Shown here in pieces: positions 41,078 through 50,239 of a DNA stretch of 64,000 nucleotides. A model generated the notes under the pieces. That model did no database searches. It had not been told where the DNA came from and saw only the letters and a program-made list of their open reading frames with translations. The translations under genes were made by a program, and so were the position numbers. The DNA is taken from positions 603,386 to 667,385 of the forward strand of contig NZ_LT700190.1 of assembly GCF_900155425.1 (NCBI RefSeq), read 5' to 3'. The DNA comes from Parabacteroides massiliensis (GTDB taxonomy: Bacteria; Bacteroidota; Bacteroidia; Bacteroidales; Tannerellaceae). Position 1 is the first letter of the stretch. Each line of letters opens with the position of its first letter.

Positions 41078-42266
41078 TGAGCATTTAGACCTGTTCAGCT
41101 TGAAGGTAAAGCAGAAACTGGAAGATCACCGGCTGCCCGTCGATGTGGAATGCTGGGAACAGATCGAGGCGAAAGTGGGCGGACGCCCGCGTCTTTCCGT
41201 CTGGCGGATCGGTGGCTGGGCAACTCTTGCCGCTGCTGTTCTTGCCTTGTTGTTTCTGATCCGCCTGAACCCGACCGTCCCCGTTCCCACGCTTGACGCG
41301 GGATCGCAGAAGGAGGAACCGATTGCCGGAAAGACGAATCCAGAGAAAACGGATACGCAGGAACGGGTGGTTGCCTATGCCGTACAAAAGAGGGCGGTCG
41401 TTCCCATTCCTGCCGATACGGTCGCCTGGGAAGAAATGATTGGAGAAGAAGAAATCGAGCTTCCTCCAAAAGCGGAGGTTACACATCCGGCAACCCCGGT
41501 TTCTGCCGTACGGCATCTGGGACCGGAACCGGAAAGACACCGGACTCAAAAATTATTGGCAAGTGCGGATAAGCCGGAGACGAAGGGCGGCAAATGGCAG
41601 ATCGGAGCCAATATGGGAACAAGTGGACATTTCTCGTTGGATATGATGCGGGTGGATGACACTTCCCAGGATGGCGTGTACGATAACCCGACAGGTCCTG
41701 ACGGGCCTCTTCCTCCGGTTGAAAGGCCGGACTTGAATCCGAGTGGAGGCCCGGAGACATTCTCGCATGTGGACTGTGCGCCGCCTTTGTCGTTCGGGTT
41801 AACCGTCAGAAAGAACCTGAACGACCGTATCGGCTTGGAAAGCGGACTTGTTTATACCTATTTGTATTCGAAGATGAACGAAAGCCGGAAGGTCAGTCGC
41901 CGGGCGACATTGGGGCTTCACTATTTAGGCATTCCGGTCAATCTGGTGGTGAAACTGTGGAACAGCTCGAATTGGAATGTGTATGTCTCCGGTGGGTTCA
42001 TGCTGGAGAAGGGATTGCGGTCCATCTATCAGGTGGAGGCATATAACTTCGATGAGCATAAATCTGCCACATACCGCTCCGGTATAGACGGGCTGCAATG
42101 GTCGTTGAACCTGTCTGTCGGTGTCTCTTACCGTTTCTACAAGGATTGGAGCCTGTATCTGGAACCGCGCTATTCTTACTACTTCGATAACAACCAGCCG
42201 GTGAGTTATCGCACCGAGAACATGACACTGATAGGCGTCGGGGCCGGTGTGTGCTTTGAATTTTGA
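41055..42266 (+). CDS. putative dual-membrane-spanning anti-sigma factor with C-terminal beta-barrel
   Basis: 403 aa. Residues 1-50 form an acidic cytoplasmic anti-sigma-like segment (L-D-L-F-S-L-K-V-K-Q-K-L-E-D-H). One TM helix at about 54-70 (W-A-T-L-A-A-A-V-L-A-L-L-F-L-I) is followed by a Pro/Lys/Glu-rich periplasmic linker (about 75-180) and a porin-like outer-membrane barrel (about 190-403, ending G-A-G-V-C-F-E-F). One chain would therefore cross both membranes, as described for Bacteroides Dma proteins linked to outer-membrane vesiculation. The function here is inferred from architecture and the overlapping sigma gene. Confidence 0.75.
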   Translation: MSTETEHNEHLDLFSLKVKQKLEDHRLPVDVECWEQIEAKVGGRPRLSVWRIGGWATLAAAVLALLFLIRLNPTVPVPTLDAGSQKEEPIAGKTNPEKTDTQERVVAYAVQKRAVVPIPADTVAWEEMIGEEEIELPPKAEVTHPATPVSAVRHLGPEPERHRTQKLLASADKPETKGGKWQIGANMGTSGHFSLDMMRVDDTSQDGVYDNPTGPDGPLPPVERPDLNPSGGPETFSHVDCAPPLSFGLTVRKNLNDRIGLESGLVYTYLYSKMNESRKVSRRATLGLHYLGIPVNLVVKLWNSSNWNVYVSGGFMLEKGLRSIYQVEAYNFDEHKSATYRSGIDGLQWSLNLSVGVSYRFYKDWSLYLEPRYSYYFDNNQPVSYRTENMTLIGVGAGVCFEF

Positions 42267-42296
42267 GGGAATACGCCTCTGTAGCCGGAAGTTTGC

Positions 42297-43610
42297 TTAT
42301 CGTACGACAATCATCACATAATCCCGTTCATGCACCTTCGGGTTGTCCAGCAGTTCGATCAGCTTCTTTTGCTTGGGCGAGCCGGTGCGTTTCACCAGTT
42401 CGCGCATTTCGGTGACGGTGCGGAGCATATAGAGGCAATCGTCCGTTTGTCCGTCCGGCCAGAAAGGCATCCCGTCGTCCAGGTCGTTGATAAAGCCCCG
42501 GTTATTGTCAGCCGGCAACATGACCGTTCGTCCTTCTTCTTTCAGGTAGACCGCCTGATGGGTCAAGTTCGGTTTATAGTCGTATTCCCAACCAATCCAG
42601 TTTGCGATTATCCGTCCTCCTTTCTGGTAAAGGCCCATGAACAACCCTTTGGGATTCTCGTAGAAGGTTTTCAGCCACATTTTGCCATTCGGGATTTCAG
42701 CGTCCTTCATCTCTTTCAGGTTAAGCCCTTGTTTCCCGTAACGGATAGCGTAGAGCGGGGCGACTGTTTGCGGATCACGCAGTTGGTAGACGGTGTCGCA
42801 ATAGGGCATCATAAAGGTCATCCGGTCCTGTCCGGTGTTCCAATAAAATGTCTGGAAAAACGGAATGTTGTCGGTCATCGTGCGCGGAGCCGACTTTCCC
42901 TCTTTCAAGCGGAACTGGCAGAGCGTATCGCCCTGAAGGTTGAATGTCGTGATCCCGTCCGGCTCTCCTGCCGCCTCGCTTTGGTTGCATAAGGTGTAGC
43001 CGGTGGAAGAGAAACCGAGTAGCTTGTCGTCGCGCCGGCCGAGCGGATATTTCTCGATGGGGCTTTCAGGGAAGAGGTAGCTTTGGATCGTCAGCATCGT
43101 GTCCAATGGTGGCAAGACGCCGATGAAGGGGATGCTGTCTGTCCCGGTCCTCCGCGTTTCCTGCGTCTTCCCGCTGAGGGCGACATACATACGGGTGGTT
43201 TTCTTATCGTAAAACAGGTTCTGCCCGTTCATCTCGTTGTTCCATTTATAGGCCAATGCTTTGAAGCCATACCGTTTACTCGGAACGCCTTGCTTGCGGT
43301 AATAGATGCGTGGGTTGTTGAATGTGATAAAGGCATTGCTATCCGGCAACTCGATTGCCTGGGTGACGGTGAACCGTCCATCCCCGACGGTATAGTATTC
43401 GATCTCGGTAGCGATCTGGCTCAATTTCAGCGGAGCGGGATTTTCAGAGGCTTGTTCCACATCCACGATCCTAACAGGCTTGGAGCGGTCTATCCGAGCT
43501 TCCATCTGTGGGGCGGCCGGGATGTGTCGTGTCTTTTCTTCTGCCTGCTTGCATCCTGTTGCTAACAGTAAAACGGACAGGAAACTTACGGTAAAAAGGT
43601 GCTTTTCCAT
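42297..43610 (-). CDS. DUF4933-like lipoprotein (2)
   Basis: About 437 aa from ATG at 43610 (M-E-K-H-L-F-T-V-S-F-L-S-V-L-L-L-A-T-G-C), which gives a lipobox; the longer frame does not. It is clearly paralogous to the gene at 43651: shared D-I-E/V-E-Q/R-A start region, E-Y-Y/F-T/M-V-G-D, F-W-P-D-G-Q-T-D and a T-G-S-P-K-Q-K tail ending in M-I-V-V. It resembles lipoproteins I recall as DUF4933, found beside beta-propeller DUF4934 genes in Bacteroides; the family label is tentative. It may itself be propeller-like. Confidence 0.6.
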   Translation of the reverse strand: MEKHLFTVSFLSVLLLATGCKQAEEKTRHIPAAPQMEARIDRSKPVRIVDVEQASENPAPLKLSQIATEIEYYTVGDGRFTVTQAIELPDSNAFITFNNPRIYYRKQGVPSKRYGFKALAYKWNNEMNGQNLFYDKKTTRMYVALSGKTQETRRTGTDSIPFIGVLPPLDTMLTIQSYLFPESPIEKYPLGRRDDKLLGFSSTGYTLCNQSEAAGEPDGITTFNLQGDTLCQFRLKEGKSAPRTMTDNIPFFQTFYWNTGQDRMTFMMPYCDTVYQLRDPQTVAPLYAIRYGKQGLNLKEMKDAEIPNGKMWLKTFYENPKGLFMGLYQKGGRIIANWIGWEYDYKPNLTHQAVYLKEEGRTVMLPADNNRGFINDLDDGMPFWPDGQTDDCLYMLRTVTEMRELVKRTGSPKQKKLIELLDNPKVHERDYVMIVVR

Positions 43611-43650
43611 CTTGAATTTGTATTTGTAGCGAATGTAATGATTTATTTTT

Positions 43651-44955
43651 TTATTTGACAACGATCATCACATTCTGCTTCTCATCCATGCTATCTAAAA
43701 ATGCTTTCAGTTCTTTTTGTTTGGGTGATCCCGTCAGCTTGATCTTTGCTTTCAATTCTTTGGCGGGGCGGATCATGTAAAGATAACCGTCCGTTTGTCC
43801 GTCCGGCCAGAAGGGAAGTCCGCCGTCCAGGTCATTTGTCAGCCCTTGGGCTTTAACGGGTAAGGCGAAAGTTTGTTTGTCGGATTTCAGATAGACGATT
43901 TGACGTTCTTCCGATGGCATATCAGGTTCACGATTGCCATCCAGCCAACCGCTCTGTGTGCTTTTACCTTCTTTGTATGTCTGGATAAAGAGAGCTTTTG
44001 CGTTTTCTTCGAGTGCGGTCATCCAGGCTTTGTTTTTCCGCTCTTTCCCTTGAATGTTTTCGATTGCGGTCAGGCGCAGCTTTCCGAAATCGGTCACGTA
44101 TGCCGGATAATAGGTCTGTTCGTCCCGGATCCGGTAGATGGTATCGCAGAAAGACAGGCGGAACGTTATTTGATCGCCATGCCTGTATATCTTGTCGAAG
44201 AAGGGAGGTTGGTATAAATACTGGCCTCTCTTGGTAGTGGGGTCTATACCGGCGATGAACGTACAAATCGTGTCTCCATTCAGGTGAAAGAGCGTGACGC
44301 CTTCATCCTGACCATCTTTATTTTCCTTTTGAGTCACATATTTACCAGGTGATAAATAACGGAGGAAAGATTTTTTTGAAGGGAGGAAGTAGCGATCAGG
44401 CAGTGAATCGGGATACAGGTAGTAAACTCTAGCCAAAACGGAGTCTAATGGAGGAAGTTCCGCGATATACTCTTCTCCATAACCGGTTTCCTGGTTGATC
44501 CGTTTCAGATGAGCATACAGACGGGTCGTGACCGTATCAAAACTGATTTTAGTCCCTGGTACATTGATCCAGTTCCCGTATGTTGTTTTCAACCCTACCC
44601 GTTTCCGTTTCATCCCTTTGCGGTAGAGGTATAGCTTAGGCTGGTTCAGGGCGATGAATCCTTCGTTTGTCGCAACCACGTCCGTGATTGGGTATTTGTC
44701 GTCTCCGACCATGAAATATTCGATGGACGAAGCCACTTTGCTCAGGTTGACCGGGACGGAGTCGGCAGTCGCCCTTTCAATATCGATACGGACGGGCGTG
44801 ACGGACTTGTCATAACGTGCCGTATATTTCGGCGGAAGCGGTTGGTGAGCCTCGATCTTACTGGTCGTTCCTTCCGTTTCAGACACCTTTTGTTGTTTAC
44901 ATCCTGTTGCCGACAGGAGTGCCGGTAACAGGATGAGAAGTAACAGTTTGTTCAT
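43651..44955 (-). CDS. DUF4933-like lipoprotein (1)
   Basis: 434 aa. The signal M-N-K-L-L-L-L-I-L-L-P-A-L-L-S-A-T-G-C is a lipoprotein type. The body and C-terminus (F-W-P-D-G-Q-T-D-G-Y-L-Y-M, T-G-S-P-K-Q-K-E-L) match the next gene, a tandem duplication with considerable divergence. It starts 5 nt after the propeller gene, so they are co-transcribed. The function is unknown. Confidence 0.6.
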   Translation of the reverse strand: MNKLLLLILLPALLSATGCKQQKVSETEGTTSKIEAHQPLPPKYTARYDKSVTPVRIDIERATADSVPVNLSKVASSIEYFMVGDDKYPITDVVATNEGFIALNQPKLYLYRKGMKRKRVGLKTTYGNWINVPGTKISFDTVTTRLYAHLKRINQETGYGEEYIAELPPLDSVLARVYYLYPDSLPDRYFLPSKKSFLRYLSPGKYVTQKENKDGQDEGVTLFHLNGDTICTFIAGIDPTTKRGQYLYQPPFFDKIYRHGDQITFRLSFCDTIYRIRDEQTYYPAYVTDFGKLRLTAIENIQGKERKNKAWMTALEENAKALFIQTYKEGKSTQSGWLDGNREPDMPSEERQIVYLKSDKQTFALPVKAQGLTNDLDGGLPFWPDGQTDGYLYMIRPAKELKAKIKLTGSPKQKELKAFLDSMDEKQNVMIVVK

Positions 44956-44960
44956 GATGT

Positions 44961-46181
44961 CTATCGCTTTAATTGTGCGATCATGACGTAGTTGTTGTCG
45001 TTTTCGTCGATAGAGGCCTGCAGGTCGGTCAGCTTTTTACGCATTTCTGCGGTGATATCCTGGTTCTTCAATGCGTTCTCGATGTCGGTCATGAGGTTGC
45101 CCGGTTCAATGTTTCGGATGTAATAGCCATTGAAGAATGCAGAACTGGGATAGCCGATTTCCAGATTGCCGAAATAGTCGTTATAGAGTGTAAAGAATGA
45201 ACCTTTCCCTGTCTCTTTGTCCACGATGTAATGGAAAGTTTGTCCGTTGGTCCATGATCCGGGAGAGACTTCAACCGGTGGTTCTGAAAAATTACCTACG
45301 AAATGGTGCGGGTATTCTCCGTATCCATGCCAGGGTATTTTGTCCGTATTGGCAAAATTGAGTGTAAATGTCGGGATCAAGCGGTTTTTGTCACTGGCGT
45401 ATCGGTAGAGCGAATCGACACGGGTCGGCATTATGCATAAAATATTGACATCGAACACACCGGGAATATTGAACCCGGCTGTCACTTCATTGCTGAAGTC
45501 CTGGGGCGCTTCCAAATGTCCCGGTTCTATGAAATCGATTCTTTTCCCTTCCAAATCCTGTGTCCAGGCTACGGCCGGATAACCTTTGAAAGGCAGCAGG
45601 ACTACCGAAACCTTGCCTCCGGAAAGATCGACATTGAATTTAGCTTTCGGACAACGCAAGCAAAGCGGGATCGGGTCCAAGACGTTTCCTTGCAAGTCGT
45701 ACACCAATAGTTGCGATGCGTTCCAGGGTAGGATATAGATACGGTTGTTCGCTTCGTCCAGTTTGGCATCATACACCATTTGATATTCGCCGGGCCCTTG
45801 TCCGATCGCACCGATGTTGGTCAGGAATTTACCCTTGCGGTCGAATAGTTTGAATGGGTTTTGCCGGCTGCCATATACCAGAATGTAATTGTCTGAAACC
45901 GTCACTCCGGTTTGCCCGACCAAGGCCTCGTCCCGGTTGTCCAGTTTTACGAGTTCCATTTCTTCCGTAAAGAAGCTGAGCGGTATGCGTACGGTATCGG
46001 CCAGTAGTTTCTGGTCGCATGCCATTACTTTGTCAGTCCCTACCTGTACATATTGACCGACTATCGGGCTGTTGGCCAAAGGATCGTTTGTGTTTTCGGC
46101 CAGGTCTTTGCTCCCGGTTCCGCAGGATGTTGCTATCGTTGCAATAAGCAAACTTCCTAAAAAAGTCATTGTCTTGTTCAT
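44961..46181 (-). CDS. 6-bladed beta-propeller lipoprotein (DUF4934-like)
   Basis: About 406 aa from ATG at 46181; the frame opens two codons earlier at GTG. The signal has the A-T-S-C lipobox. The blade loop I-G-A-I-G-Q-G-P-G-E-Y is the same signature as the propellers of the 14-24 kb array, but the protein is otherwise distant. It is followed by two related lipoproteins and preceded by an S9 peptidase gene on the same strand, 150 nt upstream, perhaps a peptide-sensing or scavenging unit (inference). Confidence 0.7.
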   Translation of the reverse strand: MNKTMTFLGSLLIATIATSCGTGSKDLAENTNDPLANSPIVGQYVQVGTDKVMACDQKLLADTVRIPLSFFTEEMELVKLDNRDEALVGQTGVTVSDNYILVYGSRQNPFKLFDRKGKFLTNIGAIGQGPGEYQMVYDAKLDEANNRIYILPWNASQLLVYDLQGNVLDPIPLCLRCPKAKFNVDLSGGKVSVVLLPFKGYPAVAWTQDLEGKRIDFIEPGHLEAPQDFSNEVTAGFNIPGVFDVNILCIMPTRVDSLYRYASDKNRLIPTFTLNFANTDKIPWHGYGEYPHHFVGNFSEPPVEVSPGSWTNGQTFHYIVDKETGKGSFFTLYNDYFGNLEIGYPSSAFFNGYYIRNIEPGNLMTDIENALKNQDITAEMRKKLTDLQASIDENDNNYVMIAQLKR

Positions 46182-46337
46182 ATACACCAGATTAATTGTT
46201 GTCTTTCAATTAAATTGTCTGATGCAAATAAAGCAATTTAGTTTATTAAAAGCAAGTTTATTACTATTTATTCGTAAATAAACGCCAGATTCGTATTTTT
46301 TCTATGTCTTTTTGCTGTTTTGTCATAATTAATGTCT

Positions 46338-49022
46338 CTAATATCCCAACTCGAAATCCCGGTCTACCGCCGGAACCCCTTCGCTCATCCATTGGGGCAT
46401 GGGGGCGCCTTGCAGGTAGTGGCAGAAGAACTGGAACATTCGTTTCTGGAAATCGATGCGGTTTGCCAAACGCGTCGGCCAATGCGGCTCACCGGTGTAA
46501 TTGAGCAACCAGGCCGGCTTCTGCAAACGTTTGAGGGCGATAAAGTATTCGATTCCTTGGTACCAAGGCACATGTCCGTCTGCATCGTTGTGCATGATCA
46601 GAATCGGAGTAGTCACTTTGTCCATGTTGAACAGAGGAGAGTTTTCGATGTATTGCAGAGGCATTTCCCAAATATTTCCTCCGATACGGCTTTGTCCGTG
46701 TTCATATTGCATGGAACGGTTTAACCCCGATCCCCAACGGATTCCCCCGTAAGCGCTCAGCATATTGACAACCGGAGCACCCGATTCGATTGCTGCAAAG
46801 AGACGGGTACGGGTCGCTAAGTAAGCAACCTGATAACCTCCCCAGCTATGGCCTTGTGCGCCGATCGCTTTTTCGTCGACATACCCTTTCGCTATCAGGG
46901 AAGTGATTCCCGGCATTACGCAATTGTAGCAACTTTCGCCCGGATAGCCGTCTATAAAACGAACATCGGGGTTGAAGATGACAAAGCCGTGGCTCAGGTA
47001 GAACGGGTAGTCGATCGTGGAACGATGTGGACTGGGCATATGGTAGCTGTAGAGCGTATTGGCATTACGCTCGTAGAAATTGATGATTACCGGATATTTT
47101 TTGTTCGGATCGAAATCGGCCGGTTTGTAGATGACGCCCTCCAATGGCCGGCCGTCCAGAGAGAGCCAGGTGGTGAGCTCGGCTGTTCCCCAGATGATCG
47201 AATCTTGCTGGCGGATACCGTCCGTCAGCCGGATGGATTTCTTGAAGCCGAGGTCGGACAACAGGATGTCCGGATATTGTTCATACGTCTCCTGCGTATA
47301 GATTACGGCATCCGCGTTTTTAGCTTTCGACAGAGCTGCCAGTTTGAAGTCGCCGGCCAGCAACGCTTTGGGGGCAGCCGGTTTGTTCAGGCGGGCGGCA
47401 TAATACCCGAAACCTTTGGTGGCTTCGTTGAAGCCGTTGAGATACTGGTTTTCGCTCAGGTTATACGATCTTTTTTCCCGATCCAGTTGAATCAACGAAT
47501 AGGATATCTTCTCTTTCCGGCCGTTTACGGTCAGGTTGACAGGAGAAGAGGAAGCGGTCGGGCTGAATTCCCAGATATCGTAGCGGTCCCGGATCAGGAT
47601 TGTCCGGTCGTCGTCCGTCCAACCTGCGATTCCGTATGGGGAAGGGTAGTCCGGGACATCGTTATCCTCGTTCCAGCCGGTGAATGTTTCCGGTGTAGTC
47701 AGGCGGAATTCTTTCCCGTCGGCCATGGAACGGGTGTACCAGGAGCTGTCTTGTTCCTGATACCAGTATGTGTATTTCCCTTTCGGGGAGAAACGCATGT
47801 AAGAAGGGCTTTTTCCCTTGATCTGCCGCCGTTCTCCGGTTTCCAGGTCAACCGTGTATATGTCATAAAAGTTTTTGGCCGTCCACATGCTTTGTGTCCC
47901 ATATGGTTTGAAAGTCGAAAGAAGAGCCAGTGAAGCATTTCCTTCATCGGCGGTTTGCAGAGAGGGGAGTTCTTCGGTCGCCAGTTGGAAAAGGCGTCCG
48001 GAACCGATGTTGTAAACCGCCGTGTAAGACCGTTTCAGGTCGGCAGCCTTGTTGAAAGACTGTTGTGTGTATTGTATCTTTTCGTCCCAACTCCACACTT
48101 GTATGTCGGGCCGGTTTTCGGCCAGTATGGTCGTGTCTTTTTGACGGGGCTCCGGAGCAGTACCGAAGAACAGGCGGTTGGCATTTTCGGAAAAAAGGAG
48201 AGTGCCGTTTTCACTGATTATCCACGAAGTGGGGAAGGCTTTGTCTCCCCGTTCCGCGATCCGTTTGCCGGGAGCATTGTTCTCTGCCAGATACAGGCTG
48301 CTCTGGGTCGAGGCGGAATCTTTGTCTGTACAAAAAAGATAAGCGAGCTTGCTGCCCGTTTCATCGAATGCGATCTTTTTGAATACTCCTTTTCCCGCGG
48401 ATATCCGGCTGTTTCCTTTCTTCGGCATATAGGTGTATAAGACCGAATCGGATACGAAATACAATACATTCCCTTTTGGGGCAAATCCGAAATCGCTTAC
48501 TGCCGGAAACGAATCTTTTTGCATCCCGTCGAGCGAACGGATGTAGAGGATGGAGTCTTTTTTGCTTCCGCGCTGATAAGCCAGCCAATCGGCCGTTTCC
48601 GAAAGTTTGTATGTCTTGAGCGAGTCTACCGTTTCTTCTCCGCCTGTCAGCCGGAAGATGACAAGGCTGTTCATCGGCATTTTATCCTTGCCGGTTTTCT
48701 TTAGTTTCTCGGCTTCTACCATTTCCAAGGGAGGAACTTTTGTTACCAGCAGATATTCGGATGAAGCGCTGAACTGAGCTGTCGAAGCAGGTTTGAAAGT
48801 TGCTTTCTCTTCTCCTTTGCCGTTGTATAACCGAATGGCGGCATCTCCCCGCCAGGGTTCCATTTTGCAGAAGACCCATTTGCCGTTATCGGAAATACGC
48901 TGTTCGGATATGCGTTCCCATCCAACCATTTCGTCGAATGTCATCGCTCTCTTTTCCTGGGCTTGCACACTCAAACCGGAAGCCAATAATAAAAGGCTTA
49001 TGAAGTATCTGGTGTAATTCAT
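46338..49022 (-). CDS. S9 family (prolyl oligopeptidase-like) secreted peptidase
   Basis: About 894 aa from ATG at 49022, which gives a signal peptide ending S-V-Q-A-Q; the longer frame adds 10 polar residues. An N-terminal beta-propeller-like region precedes an alpha/beta-hydrolase domain with the nucleophile motif G-A-Q-G-H-S-W-G-G-Y, the acid in H-N-D-A-D-G-H-V-P-W and the His in G-E-P-H-W-P-T-R. It is a periplasmic or exported peptidase cleaving short peptides. At nearly 900 aa it is longer than typical prolyl oligopeptidase (about 700), as is usual for the Bacteroidetes S9 group. Confidence 0.85.
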   Translation of the reverse strand: MNYTRYFISLLLLASGLSVQAQEKRAMTFDEMVGWERISEQRISDNGKWVFCKMEPWRGDAAIRLYNGKGEEKATFKPASTAQFSASSEYLLVTKVPPLEMVEAEKLKKTGKDKMPMNSLVIFRLTGGEETVDSLKTYKLSETADWLAYQRGSKKDSILYIRSLDGMQKDSFPAVSDFGFAPKGNVLYFVSDSVLYTYMPKKGNSRISAGKGVFKKIAFDETGSKLAYLFCTDKDSASTQSSLYLAENNAPGKRIAERGDKAFPTSWIISENGTLLFSENANRLFFGTAPEPRQKDTTILAENRPDIQVWSWDEKIQYTQQSFNKAADLKRSYTAVYNIGSGRLFQLATEELPSLQTADEGNASLALLSTFKPYGTQSMWTAKNFYDIYTVDLETGERRQIKGKSPSYMRFSPKGKYTYWYQEQDSSWYTRSMADGKEFRLTTPETFTGWNEDNDVPDYPSPYGIAGWTDDDRTILIRDRYDIWEFSPTASSSPVNLTVNGRKEKISYSLIQLDREKRSYNLSENQYLNGFNEATKGFGYYAARLNKPAAPKALLAGDFKLAALSKAKNADAVIYTQETYEQYPDILLSDLGFKKSIRLTDGIRQQDSIIWGTAELTTWLSLDGRPLEGVIYKPADFDPNKKYPVIINFYERNANTLYSYHMPSPHRSTIDYPFYLSHGFVIFNPDVRFIDGYPGESCYNCVMPGITSLIAKGYVDEKAIGAQGHSWGGYQVAYLATRTRLFAAIESGAPVVNMLSAYGGIRWGSGLNRSMQYEHGQSRIGGNIWEMPLQYIENSPLFNMDKVTTPILIMHNDADGHVPWYQGIEYFIALKRLQKPAWLLNYTGEPHWPTRLANRIDFQKRMFQFFCHYLQGAPMPQWMSEGVPAVDRDFELGY

Positions 49023-49083
49023 CTGTTTGTAAGAATTGTTTTTAGTATGCAATATTACTCTTTTTTTATGAAAAGTAAAAAAG

Positions 49084-49091
49084 TATCTTTG
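49084..49091 (+). promoter_or_regulatory. -7 box of the acyltransferase gene
   Basis: TATCTTTG matches TAnnTTTG, 34 nt upstream of the ATG at 49126. Confidence 0.5.
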
Positions 49092-49125
49092 ACGCCATTG
49101 AGGGGAATTGATAATAAAATTTGTA

Positions 49126-50154
49126 ATGAGGGATCGGAATCTTGATATCTATAGAGGGGGAATAATGATTTATATCACTTGTGTCTGCCATTTGATGTGG
49201 TGGGAAGGTGTTAAAGTCGGCATTTTCGAAAGAGGCTGGGTTTCCGGCATCTTTTTTGCGATGGTGACAGTGTTTTATCTTGTCGGTGCATCTTATTCAT
49301 TGTCGTCGAAAAAAACGTATTGGGAATATGTGAAAGGTAAGGTCAAGAGAATAGCAATTCCATACTGGAAATATACATTATGTTGTTTGCCGGTTGTTTT
49401 GTATATTTATTGGAAGCATGGATATAGGATATCTTTGGAAGATGTGGTGTCTTATGTGCTTTTCAATCCTCCTTTGGAAAATCGGATATTCGACCATATA
49501 TGGTTCATATCTCCTTATATACTGATTAGCCTTTGTCTTCCTTTTTGTGTCTGGTTTATTCACCGATATAAGCCGCCTTTTATTCTTTGGGGTGTTGCCC
49601 TGGTTTTATCGCAGTTGTTTAAGTCTCATTATCCGGATCTGCTTCAAACAGTGATTATTTATTGTTTTTTTACGATATGGGGGCTGTATTATACAAAGAA
49701 ATTAGGATGGCAAAATGTGGTTTGTGTGGCAGTCGCTATAAGCTATGTCATTTATGCTTTTGGAATTGAGAAGAGACCTTTTGATTTGCAAGCGAATAAG
49801 TTTTCGCCCAATTTGTTGTTTCTCGCTTATGGTTTGACAATCCTGGGAATAGGGGGAACTTATATGAAAAAAGGTCTTGTTTTCTTATATGATAAATTTA
49901 GGATAGTACGTTATTATATAGATATATATTCGAAAGACGGATATGAGATATATCTGGTTCATGCATATTCAACGCTGTTGTTAGGAGGATTGAAGCGAAC
50001 CTTGGGGTTGGATCAAATTATAGCAGAACATCTTTTCCTGCAATTGATTTATGTTGTAGTCGGTTTCTTGTTCTTGTTGAATGTCAATATATATGTTCTG
50101 AGGTTATATAACTATGTATGGTCGTTTATTGATAGGATATTATCTCGTCTTTAA
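49126..50154 (+). CDS. acyltransferase 3-family membrane protein
   Basis: About 342 aa from ATG at 49126 (M-R-D-R-N-L-D-I-Y-R-G); the frame extends six codons up to a TTG. The polytopic protein has ten or so hydrophobic helices. The start R-N-L-D-I-Y-R-G followed by a conserved His (V-C-H-L-M-W) and Y-L-V-H-A-Y near the end are typical of acyltransferase 3 proteins that O-acylate surface sugars. The target glycan is unknown. It is monocistronic and followed by a hairpin terminator. Confidence 0.8.
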   Translation: MRDRNLDIYRGGIMIYITCVCHLMWWEGVKVGIFERGWVSGIFFAMVTVFYLVGASYSLSSKKTYWEYVKGKVKRIAIPYWKYTLCCLPVVLYIYWKHGYRISLEDVVSYVLFNPPLENRIFDHIWFISPYILISLCLPFCVWFIHRYKPPFILWGVALVLSQLFKSHYPDLLQTVIIYCFFTIWGLYYTKKLGWQNVVCVAVAISYVIYAFGIEKRPFDLQANKFSPNLLFLAYGLTILGIGGTYMKKGLVFLYDKFRIVRYYIDIYSKDGYEIYLVHAYSTLLLGGLKRTLGLDQIIAEHLFLQLIYVVVGFLFLLNVNIYVLRLYNYVWSFIDRILSRL

Positions 50155-50179
50155 GGTCTGTCTTGTGATTCAGGCATAA

Positions 50180-50217
50180 TTCAGGCACGGATTTCGCAGT
50201 GTAAATCCGTGCCTGAA
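50180..50217. terminator. bidirectional hairpin between convergent genes
   Basis: A perfect 15-bp stem TTCAGGCACGGATTT / AAATCCGTGCCTGAA with an 8-nt loop lies between the acyltransferase stop and the convergent TlpA-like gene stop. T-runs are weak. Confidence 0.65.
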
Positions 50218-50239
50218 AGATCGTAATAAAAGTCGGTTT

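Noticed and set aside
46848-47933. 361-codon frame opposite the S9 peptidase
   Set aside because: Shadow of the real gene; no family features.
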